This document shows, one piece after another, positions 25,185-33,421 of a stretch of DNA of 51,589 nt; the stretch's first letter is position 1, and each line of letters begins with the position of its first letter. The stretch is from Actinomadura harenae. Lineage in GTDB: Bacteria > Actinomycetota > Actinomycetes > Streptosporangiales > Streptosporangiaceae. The DNA lies in contig NZ_RFFG01000056.1 of assembly GCF_003696215.1 (NCBI RefSeq), forward strand, positions 1-51,589, given 5' to 3'. The position numbers and the translations under genes were made by a program. The notes under the pieces are model-generated. The model worked only from the letters and a program-made list of their open reading frames with translations, did no database searches and was not told where the DNA came from.

Positions 25185-26825
25185 TCAGTGGAGGTCGGAG
25201 CGGTCCGGCGAGGTGGCGGGCGGCAGGGTCTGGCCCAGCGTGGACGGGTGGTCCCAGATCTGCAGGATGCCGTCGGACGACTTCCAGAGCCGCTGCCAGC
25301 CCTTCTCCTGCGTGGGCCGCCATCCGCCCAGGATCTGCGACTCCTGGCCCCGCCAGCGCGTCCACAGGACGGGCGCGCTGTACGCCTCGACCGGCAGGGT
25401 GCGGTGGTCGTGCGGCCACGACTGGATCCGCCCGTGCCAGGTCGTGTTCCCCCACGGGTCGCGGGTGTAGAAGGTCAGCGTCTGCGCGAGCCGCCGGTCG
25501 GAGTAGATCGTCGTGATGTCGTTCCGTCCGCGCAGCCAGGTCCGCAGCTCGTTCCAGGCGGTGTCGCGGGCCAGGTCCGGGACGGCCCGGACGCAGACGG
25601 CCACGTACGACACGGCCACCGCGGCCGCGAGCACCGCGGCCGGAACCCTGAGCCAAAGCCTGGAACGGTCCGGGACGCGCTGCCACAGCAGGGCGACCGT
25701 GCCGAAACCGGCCGCCAGGATCGCGGGGAGCACGGCGTCCCAGTAGCGGGGCAGCCAGGCGCGCAGCGAGATCGACTTCGGGTCCAGCACCCCGGAGAGC
25801 AGCGTGATCGGGATGGCGAGGGCCAGGAACCAGACCAGCGCGAGCAGCAGCCGCCGGTCCCGCGTGACCAGCCATCCGACGACGCCGGCCGCGACCGCCA
25901 CGATGAAGACCGACCCCAGCGAGTTCCAGTCGTGGAAGGCGCGGGTGAACGACTCGGCGGCCAGCTTCCGCGTCACGTGGTCGCGGGACAGCCCGCCGTG
26001 CTCGGCGGCCGAGATCAGCCCGGCGAGCGGGTTGCCCCAGACGATCTGGTTGTGGACGAGGTCGGCCACCAGGATCACGGCCATCGGGATCCCGACCGTG
26101 ACGTTGCGCCGCCACGGGATCCGCAGCAGGACGAGGAAGATCGGGATGGCCACGAACATGAACGCGACGAACTCGCGGCTCAGGAAGGCCAGGCCGTAGC
26201 AGGTTCCGGCGGCGACGAGCCAGCGGGTCTGGTCGCGTCCCGTCCGGCGGGACGCGGTGACCAGCGCCGCCATGCCGAGTGAGAAGAGGCCCGCTCCGGG
26301 CATGTCCGGCAGCATCACGCCGGTGGACCAGCCGAGCTCGTGCCCGAACGGGTTGGTCATCGTGAACAGCGGGTTGACCAGGACGACCAGCACGGACAGC
26401 AGCCCGGCGACGTTCCCGAACAGCGACCGGACGGCCAGGAAGCAGCCGACGAAGAACAGCGTCACGCCGAGCGCCGTGACCGTGAAGTAGGCGATCTGTC
26501 CCGGTCCGAGCACGTCCTGCGCCAGCCGGGCGGGCAGCACCAGGCCGACCCGTGTCACCTGGTGCGGGACCTCGGAGAACGGCCACTGCTCCAGCGGGAC
26601 GTGCGGCCAGTCGCGGGCCGCGAGCCACACGTAGTACGGGTCGAAGTACAGCGGGGGCACCATGAGGACGTACTGGAGGCCCACCCCGCAGGCGGCGACC
26701 AGGACGCTGAGGGCCAGCGCCAGCCGGTGCCGCCGGAGCCACCGGAGCCGGCCCCGCGCGCCGGGACCGGGCCCGTCCGCCGAGGCTCCAGAGACGGCCG
26801 TGGGGGCCGTGTCCGCGTCAACCAA
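25185..26825 (-). CDS. Multi-pass membrane protein, probable GT-C glycosyltransferase
   Basis: The protein has 546 aa. A cytoplasmic N-terminus is followed by about 11 helices. The first external loop contains LYFDPYYVWLAARDW, an acidic position comparable to the GT-C catalytic loop, then a conserved-looking FGHELGWSTGVMLPDMPG segment. The C-terminal about 130 residues form a soluble domain with many Trp. The start is TTG 26825, with GGAGCAGGG just upstream; no better ATG exists nearby. It is divergent from metG and convergent with the preceding GT-C-like gene. Exact function unknown. Confidence 0.72.
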   Translation of the reverse strand: MVDADTAPTAVSGASADGPGPGARGRLRWLRRHRLALALSVLVAACGVGLQYVLMVPPLYFDPYYVWLAARDWPHVPLEQWPFSEVPHQVTRVGLVLPARLAQDVLGPGQIAYFTVTALGVTLFFVGCFLAVRSLFGNVAGLLSVLVVLVNPLFTMTNPFGHELGWSTGVMLPDMPGAGLFSLGMAALVTASRRTGRDQTRWLVAAGTCYGLAFLSREFVAFMFVAIPIFLVLLRIPWRRNVTVGIPMAVILVADLVHNQIVWGNPLAGLISAAEHGGLSRDHVTRKLAAESFTRAFHDWNSLGSVFIVAVAAGVVGWLVTRDRRLLLALVWFLALAIPITLLSGVLDPKSISLRAWLPRYWDAVLPAILAAGFGTVALLWQRVPDRSRLWLRVPAAVLAAAVAVSYVAVCVRAVPDLARDTAWNELRTWLRGRNDITTIYSDRRLAQTLTFYTRDPWGNTTWHGRIQSWPHDHRTLPVEAYSAPVLWTRWRGQESQILGGWRPTQEKGWQRLWKSSDGILQIWDHPSTLGQTLPPATSPDRSDLH

Positions 26826-26972
26826 AACCCTGCTCCGCTCCCACGTCTCCGCACGTCATCGGCAGTTCCGCAGGGTATCCGGAGGCTCGCGGGAAGGACC
26901 CGTGACGACGCCGAACCGTCAGTGAGCTTTCAGGAACCGTCCCTCGTTCCGTGACCGGACGTTCGGAATCGG

Positions 26973-26981
26973 TTATCCACA
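26973..26981 (+). promoter_or_regulatory. Perfect DnaA-box sequence upstream of metG
   Basis: TTATCCACA is the exact consensus DnaA box and is one of the few AT-rich 9-mers here. It stands alone, 50 bases before metG, so it is not an origin. It could be a DnaA titration or regulatory site, or chance. Confidence 0.35.
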
Positions 26982-26994
26982 GGCGGGATATCGG

Positions 26995-27024
26995 TTCGGA
27001 CGGCCCGGACGGGCCCTCTACCCT
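26995..27024 (+). promoter_or_regulatory. metG promoter, probably leaderless
   Basis: TTCGGA (26995-27000) and TACCCT (27019-27024) are spaced 18 bases apart. The -10-like box ends six bases before the metG ATG and no ribosome-binding site is present, so transcription likely starts at or next to the start codon. Confidence 0.5.
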
Positions 27025-27030
27025 TGAACC

Positions 27031-28827
27031 ATGTCCTCGTCGAGCCGACACATCCTCACCGCGCCCGCCTGGCCGTACGCCAACGGGCCCCGCCACCTCG
27101 GGCACGTCTCCGGTTTCGCGCTGCCCGCCGACATGTTCAGCCGCTACCAGCGGATGGCGGGCAACCAGGTCCTCATGGTGAGCGGCACCGACGAGCACGG
27201 CACGCCGATCCAGGTCCAGGCCGACAAGGAGGGCGTGTCCGCCCGCGAGCTCGCGGACCGCTACAACCTCGCCATCGCCGAGGACCTGCGCGGCCTCGGC
27301 ATGAGCTACGACCTGTTCACCCGGACCACGACGCGCAACCACTACGCGGTCGTCCAGGAGATCTTCAAGGGCCTGTACGACAACGGCTACATCTTCCCCA
27401 AGACCACGATGGGCGCGATCTCGCCGTCCACCGGCCGCACGCTGCCCGACCGCTACATCGAGGGCACCTGCCCGATCTGCGGCTACGACGGCGCGCGCGG
27501 CGACCAGTGCGACAACTGCGGCAACCAGCTCGACCCGATCGACCTGATCAACCCGGTGTCGCGGATCAACGGCGAGAAGCCGAAGTTCGTCGAGACCGAG
27601 CACTTCATGCTCGACCTCCCGGCCTTCACCGAGGTCCTCTCCCGGTACCTGAAGGGCAAGCAGGGCCAGTGGCGCCCGAACGTGCTGAAGTTCGCCCTCA
27701 ACCTGCTGGACGACCTCCAGCCGCGCGCGATCTCCCGTGACCTCGACTGGGGCGTGCCCATCCCGCTGGACGGCTGGCGCGAGAACCAGGCCAAGAAGCT
27801 GTACGTCTGGTTCGACGCCGTCGTCGGCTACTTCTCGGCCTCGGTCGAGTGGGCCCGCCGCTCCGGCGACCCCGAGGCGTGGCGCGCCTGGTGGCAGGAC
27901 CCGGACGCCCTGTCCTACTACTTCATGGGCAAGGACAACATCGTCTTCCACGCCGAGATCTGGCCGGCGATGCTGCTCGGCTACGACGGCCAGGGCGACA
28001 AGGGCGGCACGCCCGGCTCGCTCGGCGCGCTGAACGTGCCCACCGAGGTCGTGTCGTCGGAGTTCCTGACGATGGAGGGCCGCAAGTTCTCCTCGTCCCG
28101 CCAGGTCGTCATCTACGTGAAGGACTTCCTCGAGCGGTACGACGTCGACGCGCTGCGGTACTACATCGCGGTCGCCGGCCCGGAGAACAACGACACCGAC
28201 TTCACCTGGTCGGGGTTCGTCCGCCGCAACAACGACGAGCTGGTCGCGGCCTGGGGCAACCTGGTCAACCGGTCGGTGAACATGGCCGCCAAGAACTACG
28301 GCGCCATCCCCGAGGCGGGCGACCTGAACGACACCGACCGGGCGCTGCTCGCGCGCAGCCGCGAGGCGTTCGGCAAGGTCGGCGCCGAGCTCGAGCGGTC
28401 CCGGTTCAAGAACGGCATCACCGAGGCGCTCGAGGTCGTCCGCGACGCCAACCGGTACCTGTCCGACCAGGCCCCCTGGAAGCTCAAGGACGACCCGGCC
28501 CGCGTCCAGTCGATCCTGTACACCGCGCTGCAGGTCGTCGACGACGCCAAGTCGCTGCTCACCCCGTTCCTGCCGTCCTCGTCGCAGAAGGTGCACGAGC
28601 TGCTCGGCGGCGAGGGCGTCTGGGCCGCGCAGCCCCGGCTGGAGACCGTGTCCGAGGAGGGCGGCCCCGACTACCCGATCCTGACCGGCGACTACACCGT
28701 CGAGAAGGCCGTCTGGGAGTCGCGTCCGATCACCCCGGGCGTGCCGCTGTCCAAGCCGACCCCGCTGTTCACCAAGCTGGACGACTCGGTCGTCGAGGAG
28801 GAGCTGGCCCGCCTGGAGGGCAAGTGA
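27031..28827 (+). CDS. metG: Methionyl-tRNA synthetase
   Basis: The protein has 598 aa, a class I enzyme charging tRNA-Met. The HIGH-equivalent motif is PYANGPRHLGH near residue 15. A zinc knuckle with C-P-I-C and C-D-N-C pairs is near residues 148-162. The KMSKS-equivalent loop is GRKFSSSR near residue 350. An anticodon-binding alpha-helical domain fills the C-terminal third. There is no C-terminal EMAP/Trbp111-like dimerisation domain. tatD follows with a GTGA overlap, so the pair is one operon. Confidence 0.97.
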   Translation: MSSSSRHILTAPAWPYANGPRHLGHVSGFALPADMFSRYQRMAGNQVLMVSGTDEHGTPIQVQADKEGVSARELADRYNLAIAEDLRGLGMSYDLFTRTTTRNHYAVVQEIFKGLYDNGYIFPKTTMGAISPSTGRTLPDRYIEGTCPICGYDGARGDQCDNCGNQLDPIDLINPVSRINGEKPKFVETEHFMLDLPAFTEVLSRYLKGKQGQWRPNVLKFALNLLDDLQPRAISRDLDWGVPIPLDGWRENQAKKLYVWFDAVVGYFSASVEWARRSGDPEAWRAWWQDPDALSYYFMGKDNIVFHAEIWPAMLLGYDGQGDKGGTPGSLGALNVPTEVVSSEFLTMEGRKFSSSRQVVIYVKDFLERYDVDALRYYIAVAGPENNDTDFTWSGFVRRNNDELVAAWGNLVNRSVNMAAKNYGAIPEAGDLNDTDRALLARSREAFGKVGAELERSRFKNGITEALEVVRDANRYLSDQAPWKLKDDPARVQSILYTALQVVDDAKSLLTPFLPSSSQKVHELLGGEGVWAAQPRLETVSEEGGPDYPILTGDYTVEKAVWESRPITPGVPLSKPTPLFTKLDDSVVEEELARLEGK

Positions 28828-29666
28828 GCGGGGGAGCCTCCGGGGGCGCGGGCGGCAACGGCGAGGCCGCCCGCCCGTTCCCGCCGCTGCCCGACCGGCT
28901 GCCGGTGGACGTCTTCGACAGCCACTGCCATCTCGACCTGGTCGGGCTGCCCGTCCAGGAGCAGCTCGCGTCCGCGAAGGCGGCGGGCATCGCCCGGATC
29001 GTCACGATCGGGGTCGACCTGCCGTCCTCGCGGCTGTGCGCCGACACCGCGGACGAGTTCGACGACGTGTACGCGGGCGTGGCGATCCACCCCAACGACA
29101 CGACCGGCATCACCGACGCCGTCCTGGACGACATCGCCGACCTGGCGCGCCGTCCGAAGGTCCGCGCGATCGGCGAGACCGGGCTCGACTACTACCGCGA
29201 CTGGGCCCCCAAGGAGGACCAGCACCGCTCGTTCCGCGCGCACATCGAGATCGCCAAGCGCAGCGGCAAGGCCCTGGTGATCCACGACCGCGACGCGCAC
29301 GACGACGTGCTCCGCGTCCTGGAGGAGGAGGGCGCGCCCGAGCGCACGGTGTTCCACTGCTTCTCCGGCGACGCCGCGATGGCCGAGGTCTGCGCCGAGC
29401 GCGGCTACGTGATGAGCTTCGCGGGCAACGTCACCTTCAAGAACGCCCAGCCTCTGCGGGAGGCCCTGGCGGTCGCGCCCCTCGACCTGATCCTCGTCGA
29501 GACCGACGCGCCGTTCCTCACCCCGGTCCCGAACCGGGGCAAGCCCAACGCGTCCTACCTGATCCCGCACACGGTCCGCTTCATGGCCGACTACAAGGGG
29601 GTCGGCCTGGAGGAGCTGTGTCGCGCCATCGCCGCCAACGGCGAGCGCGTCTTCGGCCCCTGGTGA
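28824..29666 (+). CDS. tatD: TatD-family metal-dependent hydrolase (DNase)
   Basis: The protein has 280 aa of the TIM-barrel amidohydrolase fold. Metal ligands are visible in DSHCHLD (near residue 34), the AIGETGLDYY motif, VIHDRDAHDD, FHCFSGD and the closing ETDAPFLTPVPNRGKPN. Family members are 3'-5' exonucleases. GTG 28824 overlaps the metG stop and has GGAGGG at 28815-28820, fixing the start. The first about 28 residues are Gly/Pro-rich and not part of the fold. Gene order metG-tatD-rpf-ksgA-ispE is typical of actinobacteria. Confidence 0.95.
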   Translation: MSGGASGGAGGNGEAARPFPPLPDRLPVDVFDSHCHLDLVGLPVQEQLASAKAAGIARIVTIGVDLPSSRLCADTADEFDDVYAGVAIHPNDTTGITDAVLDDIADLARRPKVRAIGETGLDYYRDWAPKEDQHRSFRAHIEIAKRSGKALVIHDRDAHDDVLRVLEEEGAPERTVFHCFSGDAAMAEVCAERGYVMSFAGNVTFKNAQPLREALAVAPLDLILVETDAPFLTPVPNRGKPNASYLIPHTVRFMADYKGVGLEELCRAIAANGERVFGPW

Positions 29667-29680
29667 CCTGACGGAACACC

Positions 29681-29716
29681 GAGCCCCGGCGCCCGCCGAC
29701 CCGGCCGCCGGGGCTC
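29681..29716 (+). terminator. Perfect 11-bp hairpin after tatD
   Basis: GAGCCCCGGCG (29681-29691) and CGCCGGGGCTC (29706-29716) pair perfectly with a 14-base loop, 15 bases after the tatD stop. Confidence 0.8.
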
Positions 29717-29755
29717 GCCGTCTCCTGCGGTCACGGTGTCCTGCGGCCGGCGGGT

Positions 29756-30184
29756 TCAGCGTTTCCGGGAGGCGCGCCAGGTGGCGGCGGCGTCCTTCTT
29801 GCGGCGGTTCAGGACGAGCATGACCAGGACGGTGAGGCAGGCGCCGACGCCGATGCCGCAGCTTCCGAGGACGGTCGGCACGTGGCGTCCGAAGCCGTGC
29901 CCGTAGGGGCCGAGCGGGCCGATGCGGAGGGCGACGTCGCGGCCGTAGTCGCGCTCGTCCACGTTGTAGATCTTCCCGTCGCCGGTCGATCCCCCGGACG
30001 TGATCCACGTCCCGGTGCAGGTCCTCGTGTGCCGGCGTCCGGTGTGCGAGTGGTGGCAGGACAGGACGCGTGCCTCGGCCTTGTCGCCCGCCACCACGGT
30101 GTAGGCGATCAGGGCGGGCAGGACCGAGAACGCCAGCGCGGCCACGTAGAGGATCACCGCGGTTCGGGAACGCAACGCGCCCAA
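29756..30184 (-). CDS. Small two-helix membrane protein, unknown
   Basis: The protein has 142 aa, with membrane segments at about 9-32 and 104-126 and a 70-residue external loop. The loop has two Cys (SCHHSH and TCTGTW) that could form a disulfide. The C-terminus is basic. The start is TTG 30184, with GAGGAG seven bases upstream. It sits opposite to its neighbours between tatD and rpf. I do not recognise a family beyond a general DUF3592-like layout, which is a weak suggestion. Confidence 0.65.
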   Translation of the reverse strand: MGALRSRTAVILYVAALAFSVLPALIAYTVVAGDKAEARVLSCHHSHTGRRHTRTCTGTWITSGGSTGDGKIYNVDERDYGRDVALRIGPLGPYGHGFGRHVPTVLGSCGIGVGACLTVLVMLVLNRRKKDAAATWRASRKR

Positions 30185-30458
30185 TGGGTGCTCCTCAGGA
30201 CGTCCACTACCGGATGGGTGCGAAGGCTACCGCGATGCCCGTCGGTGGTGAGAGGTGGGTGAGCGCGGGGTGGTTTCAGTGATTTCGGTCGGGATTGTAG
30301 ATGGATGTTCCGGGCTAGTGGTGGCGTGCGGGGCTGCGGTGGCGCTAGGTTCTCGCCCATCGGGACGGCACCCCCCATGACCGTGCCGGACGTCGCTCCA
30401 GAGCCGTCCGGGCCCGGCGATCCCTCGAACGCCGTCCCGCCCCCCGGAGGAGATCCTC

Positions 30459-31265
30459 GTGCGCCGTTCCTCGAGTCTCGTGGTGCCCCTGGCCGCCGTC
30501 ACGCTGCTCGCCGCCGCGTGCGGCGGAGGCGGATCGAAGGCGACCCCGCCGTCCGGTGGGAAGGGCGCGGCCGGGGACAACGCCGCGTCGCCGTCCGGCC
30601 CGCCGCCGAAGAAGATCGTGATCCTCGTCGACACGGCCCGCACCGAGGTCATGACGACGGGGCAGACCGTCCAGCAGGTACTGGACCAGGCGCACATCAC
30701 GCTCGGCAGGTTCGACCTGGTCGCCCCGGAGAAGACGGCCGCACCGGAGAACACGATCAAGGTGACGCGGCTGCTGTCGAAGCCGCAGACCAGAACCGTG
30801 ACGACCGACCCGCCGACGGTGAAGAAGAAGATGTCCTCGCTGCCGCCGTTCAGCCAGAAGGAGCTGCGGAAGGGCAGGCCGGAGATCAAGATCGTCCAGA
30901 CGGCGTGGGTGAAGCGGCACGGCAAGAAGGTCAAGGCCGTGATCTCGCAGAAGCTGAAGCAGAAGGCCGTCCCGCGGATCCTCGGCATCGGCCCGGAGGC
31001 CGGGGCGGGCGGCGACGCGGCCCGGCTGAACTGGGCGGCGCTGGCCAAGTGCGAGTCCGGCGGCAACCCGCACTCGGTGAACCCGGCCGGATACTACGGG
31101 CTCTACCAGTTCTCCCTCCCGTCCTGGGCGTCGGTGGGCGGCTCGGGCAGGCCGAGCGACGCCCCGGCGGCCGAGCAGACCTACCGCGCGCAGCTCCTCT
31201 ACAAGCGCGTCGGCGGACGCTGGCAGGGCCAGTGGCCGAACTGCGGCCACTTCCTGTTCTCCTAG
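30459..31265 (+). CDS. Resuscitation-promoting factor-like lipoprotein (muralytic transglycosylase)
   Basis: The protein has 268 aa. It has a lipoprotein signal (lipobox LAAAC, Cys21), one DUF348 domain (about 52-105), a G5-like domain (about 108-185) and a C-terminal Rpf catalytic domain (about 190-268) with the invariant Glu199 in KCESGGNP, then GYYGLYQFS. It should cleave peptidoglycan and support spore or dormant-cell resuscitation. It resembles mycobacterial RpfB but has one DUF348 copy rather than three. GGAGGAG precedes the GTG start. It lies just before ksgA, as rpfB does in mycobacteria. The 274 bases upstream carry no gene, and I could not recognise a riboswitch there. Confidence 0.92.
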   Translation: MRRSSSLVVPLAAVTLLAAACGGGGSKATPPSGGKGAAGDNAASPSGPPPKKIVILVDTARTEVMTTGQTVQQVLDQAHITLGRFDLVAPEKTAAPENTIKVTRLLSKPQTRTVTTDPPTVKKKMSSLPPFSQKELRKGRPEIKIVQTAWVKRHGKKVKAVISQKLKQKAVPRILGIGPEAGAGGDAARLNWAALAKCESGGNPHSVNPAGYYGLYQFSLPSWASVGGSGRPSDAPAAEQTYRAQLLYKRVGGRWQGQWPNCGHFLFS

Positions 31266-31354
31266 GCTCCCCGCCGTCCTGAGCGCGGGTTTCTCCCCGG
31301 TCCCGGGCTCGGCCGGGATCGGAGCACCCCCGGGCACCTGGAAGACTTGGGGAC

Positions 31355-32308
31355 GTGGGGGACTCTCAGGGACTTCTCGGCCCGGCCGACATCCGCGAGC
31401 TGGCCGGGGCGCTCGGCATCCGGCCGACCAAGACGCTCGGGCAGAACTTCGTCATCGACGCCAACACCGTCCGGCGGATCGTCCGGGCCGCGGAGCTGAC
31501 GCCGGACGACGTGGTGCTCGAGGTCGGGCCGGGCCTCGGCTCGCTGACGCTCGCGCTGCTGCCGGAGGTCCGGCGGGTGACGGCCGTCGAGATCGACCCG
31601 GCCCTCGCCCGCGCGCTGCCGATCACGGTGGGCGCGCGCGAGCCGGACCTCGCGGACCGGCTGGAGGTCGTCCACGCGGACGCGTTGAAGATCACAGAGC
31701 TTCCGGGCCCGGCGCCGACCGCGCTGGTCGCGAACCTGCCCTACAACGTGGCCGTCCCGGTCGTCCTGCACCTGCTGGAGCGGCTGCCGTCGCTGGCGAG
31801 AGTGCTGGTCATGGTGCAGGCCGAGGTCGCCGACCGGATGACCGCCTCGCCCGGCGGCAAGATCTACGGCGTCCCGTCGGTGAAGCTGGCCTGGTACGGG
31901 GACGCCCGCCGGGCCGGTCCGGTCGGCCGCGCCGTCTTCTGGCCGGTGCCGAACGTGGACTCGGGCCTGGTCGCCTTCACCCGGGGCGAGCCGCCGGAGA
32001 CCACCGCCTCACGCAAGGAGGTGTTCGCCGTGGTGGACGCCGCTTTCGCGCAGCGCCGCAAGACGCTGCGGGCCGCGCTGGCGGGCTGGGCGGGCTCCGC
32101 CCCCGCCGCCGAGGAGGCCCTGCGCGCGGCCGGAGTCGACCCGAAGACCCGGGGCGAGCAGCTCGACGTGGCCGCGTTCGCCCGCATCGCCCAGTATCGT
32201 CCTGTGGGCGAGATCCGCGGCCAGGGGCGGTCGCCGGAACCGGAAGAGGCGGAGGGCCATGCTGAGCGCGCGGGTGACGGGGGCCTACCGGGCGGTGCGG
32301 GCACGTGA
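31355..32308 (+). CDS. ksgA: 16S rRNA dimethyladenosine transferase
   Basis: The protein has 317 aa. Motifs are KTLGQNFVID, the SAM-binding VLEVGPGLGSLT, VEIDPAL and the catalytic NLPYNV, with a C-terminal helical domain (AQRRKTLRAAL). It dimethylates A1518/A1519 in the 3' hairpin of 16S rRNA. GTG 31355 begins a few residues before the usual start. The last about 17 codons overlap the start of the next gene, giving the protein a Gly/Glu-rich, probably disordered tail. Confidence 0.96.
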   Translation: MGDSQGLLGPADIRELAGALGIRPTKTLGQNFVIDANTVRRIVRAAELTPDDVVLEVGPGLGSLTLALLPEVRRVTAVEIDPALARALPITVGAREPDLADRLEVVHADALKITELPGPAPTALVANLPYNVAVPVVLHLLERLPSLARVLVMVQAEVADRMTASPGGKIYGVPSVKLAWYGDARRAGPVGRAVFWPVPNVDSGLVAFTRGEPPETTASRKEVFAVVDAAFAQRRKTLRAALAGWAGSAPAAEEALRAAGVDPKTRGEQLDVAAFARIAQYRPVGEIRGQGRSPEPEEAEGHAERAGDGGLPGGAGT

Positions 32309-33356
32309 ACGCGTCCTGACGGGGACGGCGGTCGCGGCGGCGCTCGCGCTGGCGGTGACGGGCTGCTCGGACGGCGCGCGCGCCACGCCGAGGATCACCA
32401 CCACGGTCAAGCAGGGGGTCGCGCCGACCCCGCCGCAGCGCGGGGCCTACTTCGGCGCCTGGGTCTCCCCGGACGAGCGGACGGCGCTGCCGAGCGGCTC
32501 CCCGAGCCCGACGAAGTCGGCGGGCGCGGACGAGTCGTCCTCGTCCCCGGCGTCGATCACCGCCCTGGAGGGCTTCGAGCGGCAGCTCGGCCGCAAGCTG
32601 GACATCGCGCAGAGCTACCACGGCTGGAAGGCCGACTTCCCGGACGACGCCGACAAGGCCGTCCTCGCCGGTGACCGGTACCTGCTGCTCAGCTGGTCGG
32701 CGGGCGACACCAAACTGATCCTCGGGGGCAAGTTCGACGACATGGTCCGGCAGCGCGCGCGGGCCCTGAAGGCGACGCGCAAGCCGGTGTTCCTGCGCTG
32801 GCAGCCGGACATGGACCGGGCCGCCGCGGCGAAGATCCACGAGCCGGTCGACTACGTCGCGGCGTGGAAGCACCTGCGGCTGATCTTCAACGAGGAGAAG
32901 GTCGACAACGTCGCGTGGGTCTGGTGCCCGTCCGCGAAGGGCTTCCCCGACGGCGCGCCCGACTACTACCCCGGCGACGACGAGGTCGACTGGGTCTGCG
33001 CCGACGTGTACCCCGGCGCCGACTACGACTACCGCGACCTGTCCGAGGTGGCCCGCAAGTTCCTGGAGTGGGCGAAGGACCACCCGCGCCCGGTCATGAT
33101 CGGCGAGTTCGGCGTCCCGGCGTCCTTCGGTTCGCGGCGGGCCGAGTGGCTCCGCAACGCCAGCCAGTACCTCCAGGAGCACCCGCAGGTGAAGGCCGTC
33201 GCGTACTACGACTCCGACGAGGACGCGACCGAGCCGCGCGACCAGTCGCACCGGTTCTCGGTGTCCGGCGACAAGAAGGCCGTCTCGGCGCTGCGCGAGC
33301 TGGCGACCACGCCGTTCTTCAACCCCCGCAACCTCCCCGTCACCCCCGGCTCCTGA
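32259..33356 (+). CDS. GH26-like secreted lipoprotein with altered acid/base residue
   Basis: The protein has 365 aa. A lipoprotein signal ends at the lipobox VTGC (about Cys36), followed by a Ser/Pro linker. The rest resembles a GH26 beta-mannanase-type TIM barrel: PVFLRWQPDMDRA lies where GH26 enzymes have R-x-x-H-E-M-N, and MIGEFGVP (Glu283) matches the nucleophile strand. The general acid Glu would be Asp184 and the preceding His is Pro, so catalysis may be changed or lost. ATG 32259 has GGAGGG upstream and overlaps ksgA by 50 bases. It sits between ksgA and ispE, which are adjacent in many relatives. Confidence 0.75.
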   Translation: MLSARVTGAYRAVRARERVLTGTAVAAALALAVTGCSDGARATPRITTTVKQGVAPTPPQRGAYFGAWVSPDERTALPSGSPSPTKSAGADESSSSPASITALEGFERQLGRKLDIAQSYHGWKADFPDDADKAVLAGDRYLLLSWSAGDTKLILGGKFDDMVRQRARALKATRKPVFLRWQPDMDRAAAAKIHEPVDYVAAWKHLRLIFNEEKVDNVAWVWCPSAKGFPDGAPDYYPGDDEVDWVCADVYPGADYDYRDLSEVARKFLEWAKDHPRPVMIGEFGVPASFGSRRAEWLRNASQYLQEHPQVKAVAYYDSDEDATEPRDQSHRFSVSGDKKAVSALRELATTPFFNPRNLPVTPGS

Positions 33357-33421
33357 ACGGCGCCTCCGCCCTGGGCCCTGACGGCCCGGGGCGGGTCGCG
33401 CTTACCGTACGCTCCTTGAGC

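Noticed and set aside
26973..26981. A replication origin around the DnaA box
   Set aside because: Only a single box is present, with no AT-rich unwinding region and no dnaA or dnaN nearby.
30185..30458. c-di-AMP (ydaO) riboswitch before the Rpf-like gene
   Set aside because: Such switches precede rpf genes in some actinomycetes, but I could not match the conserved core in this leader. A covariance-model scan would decide.
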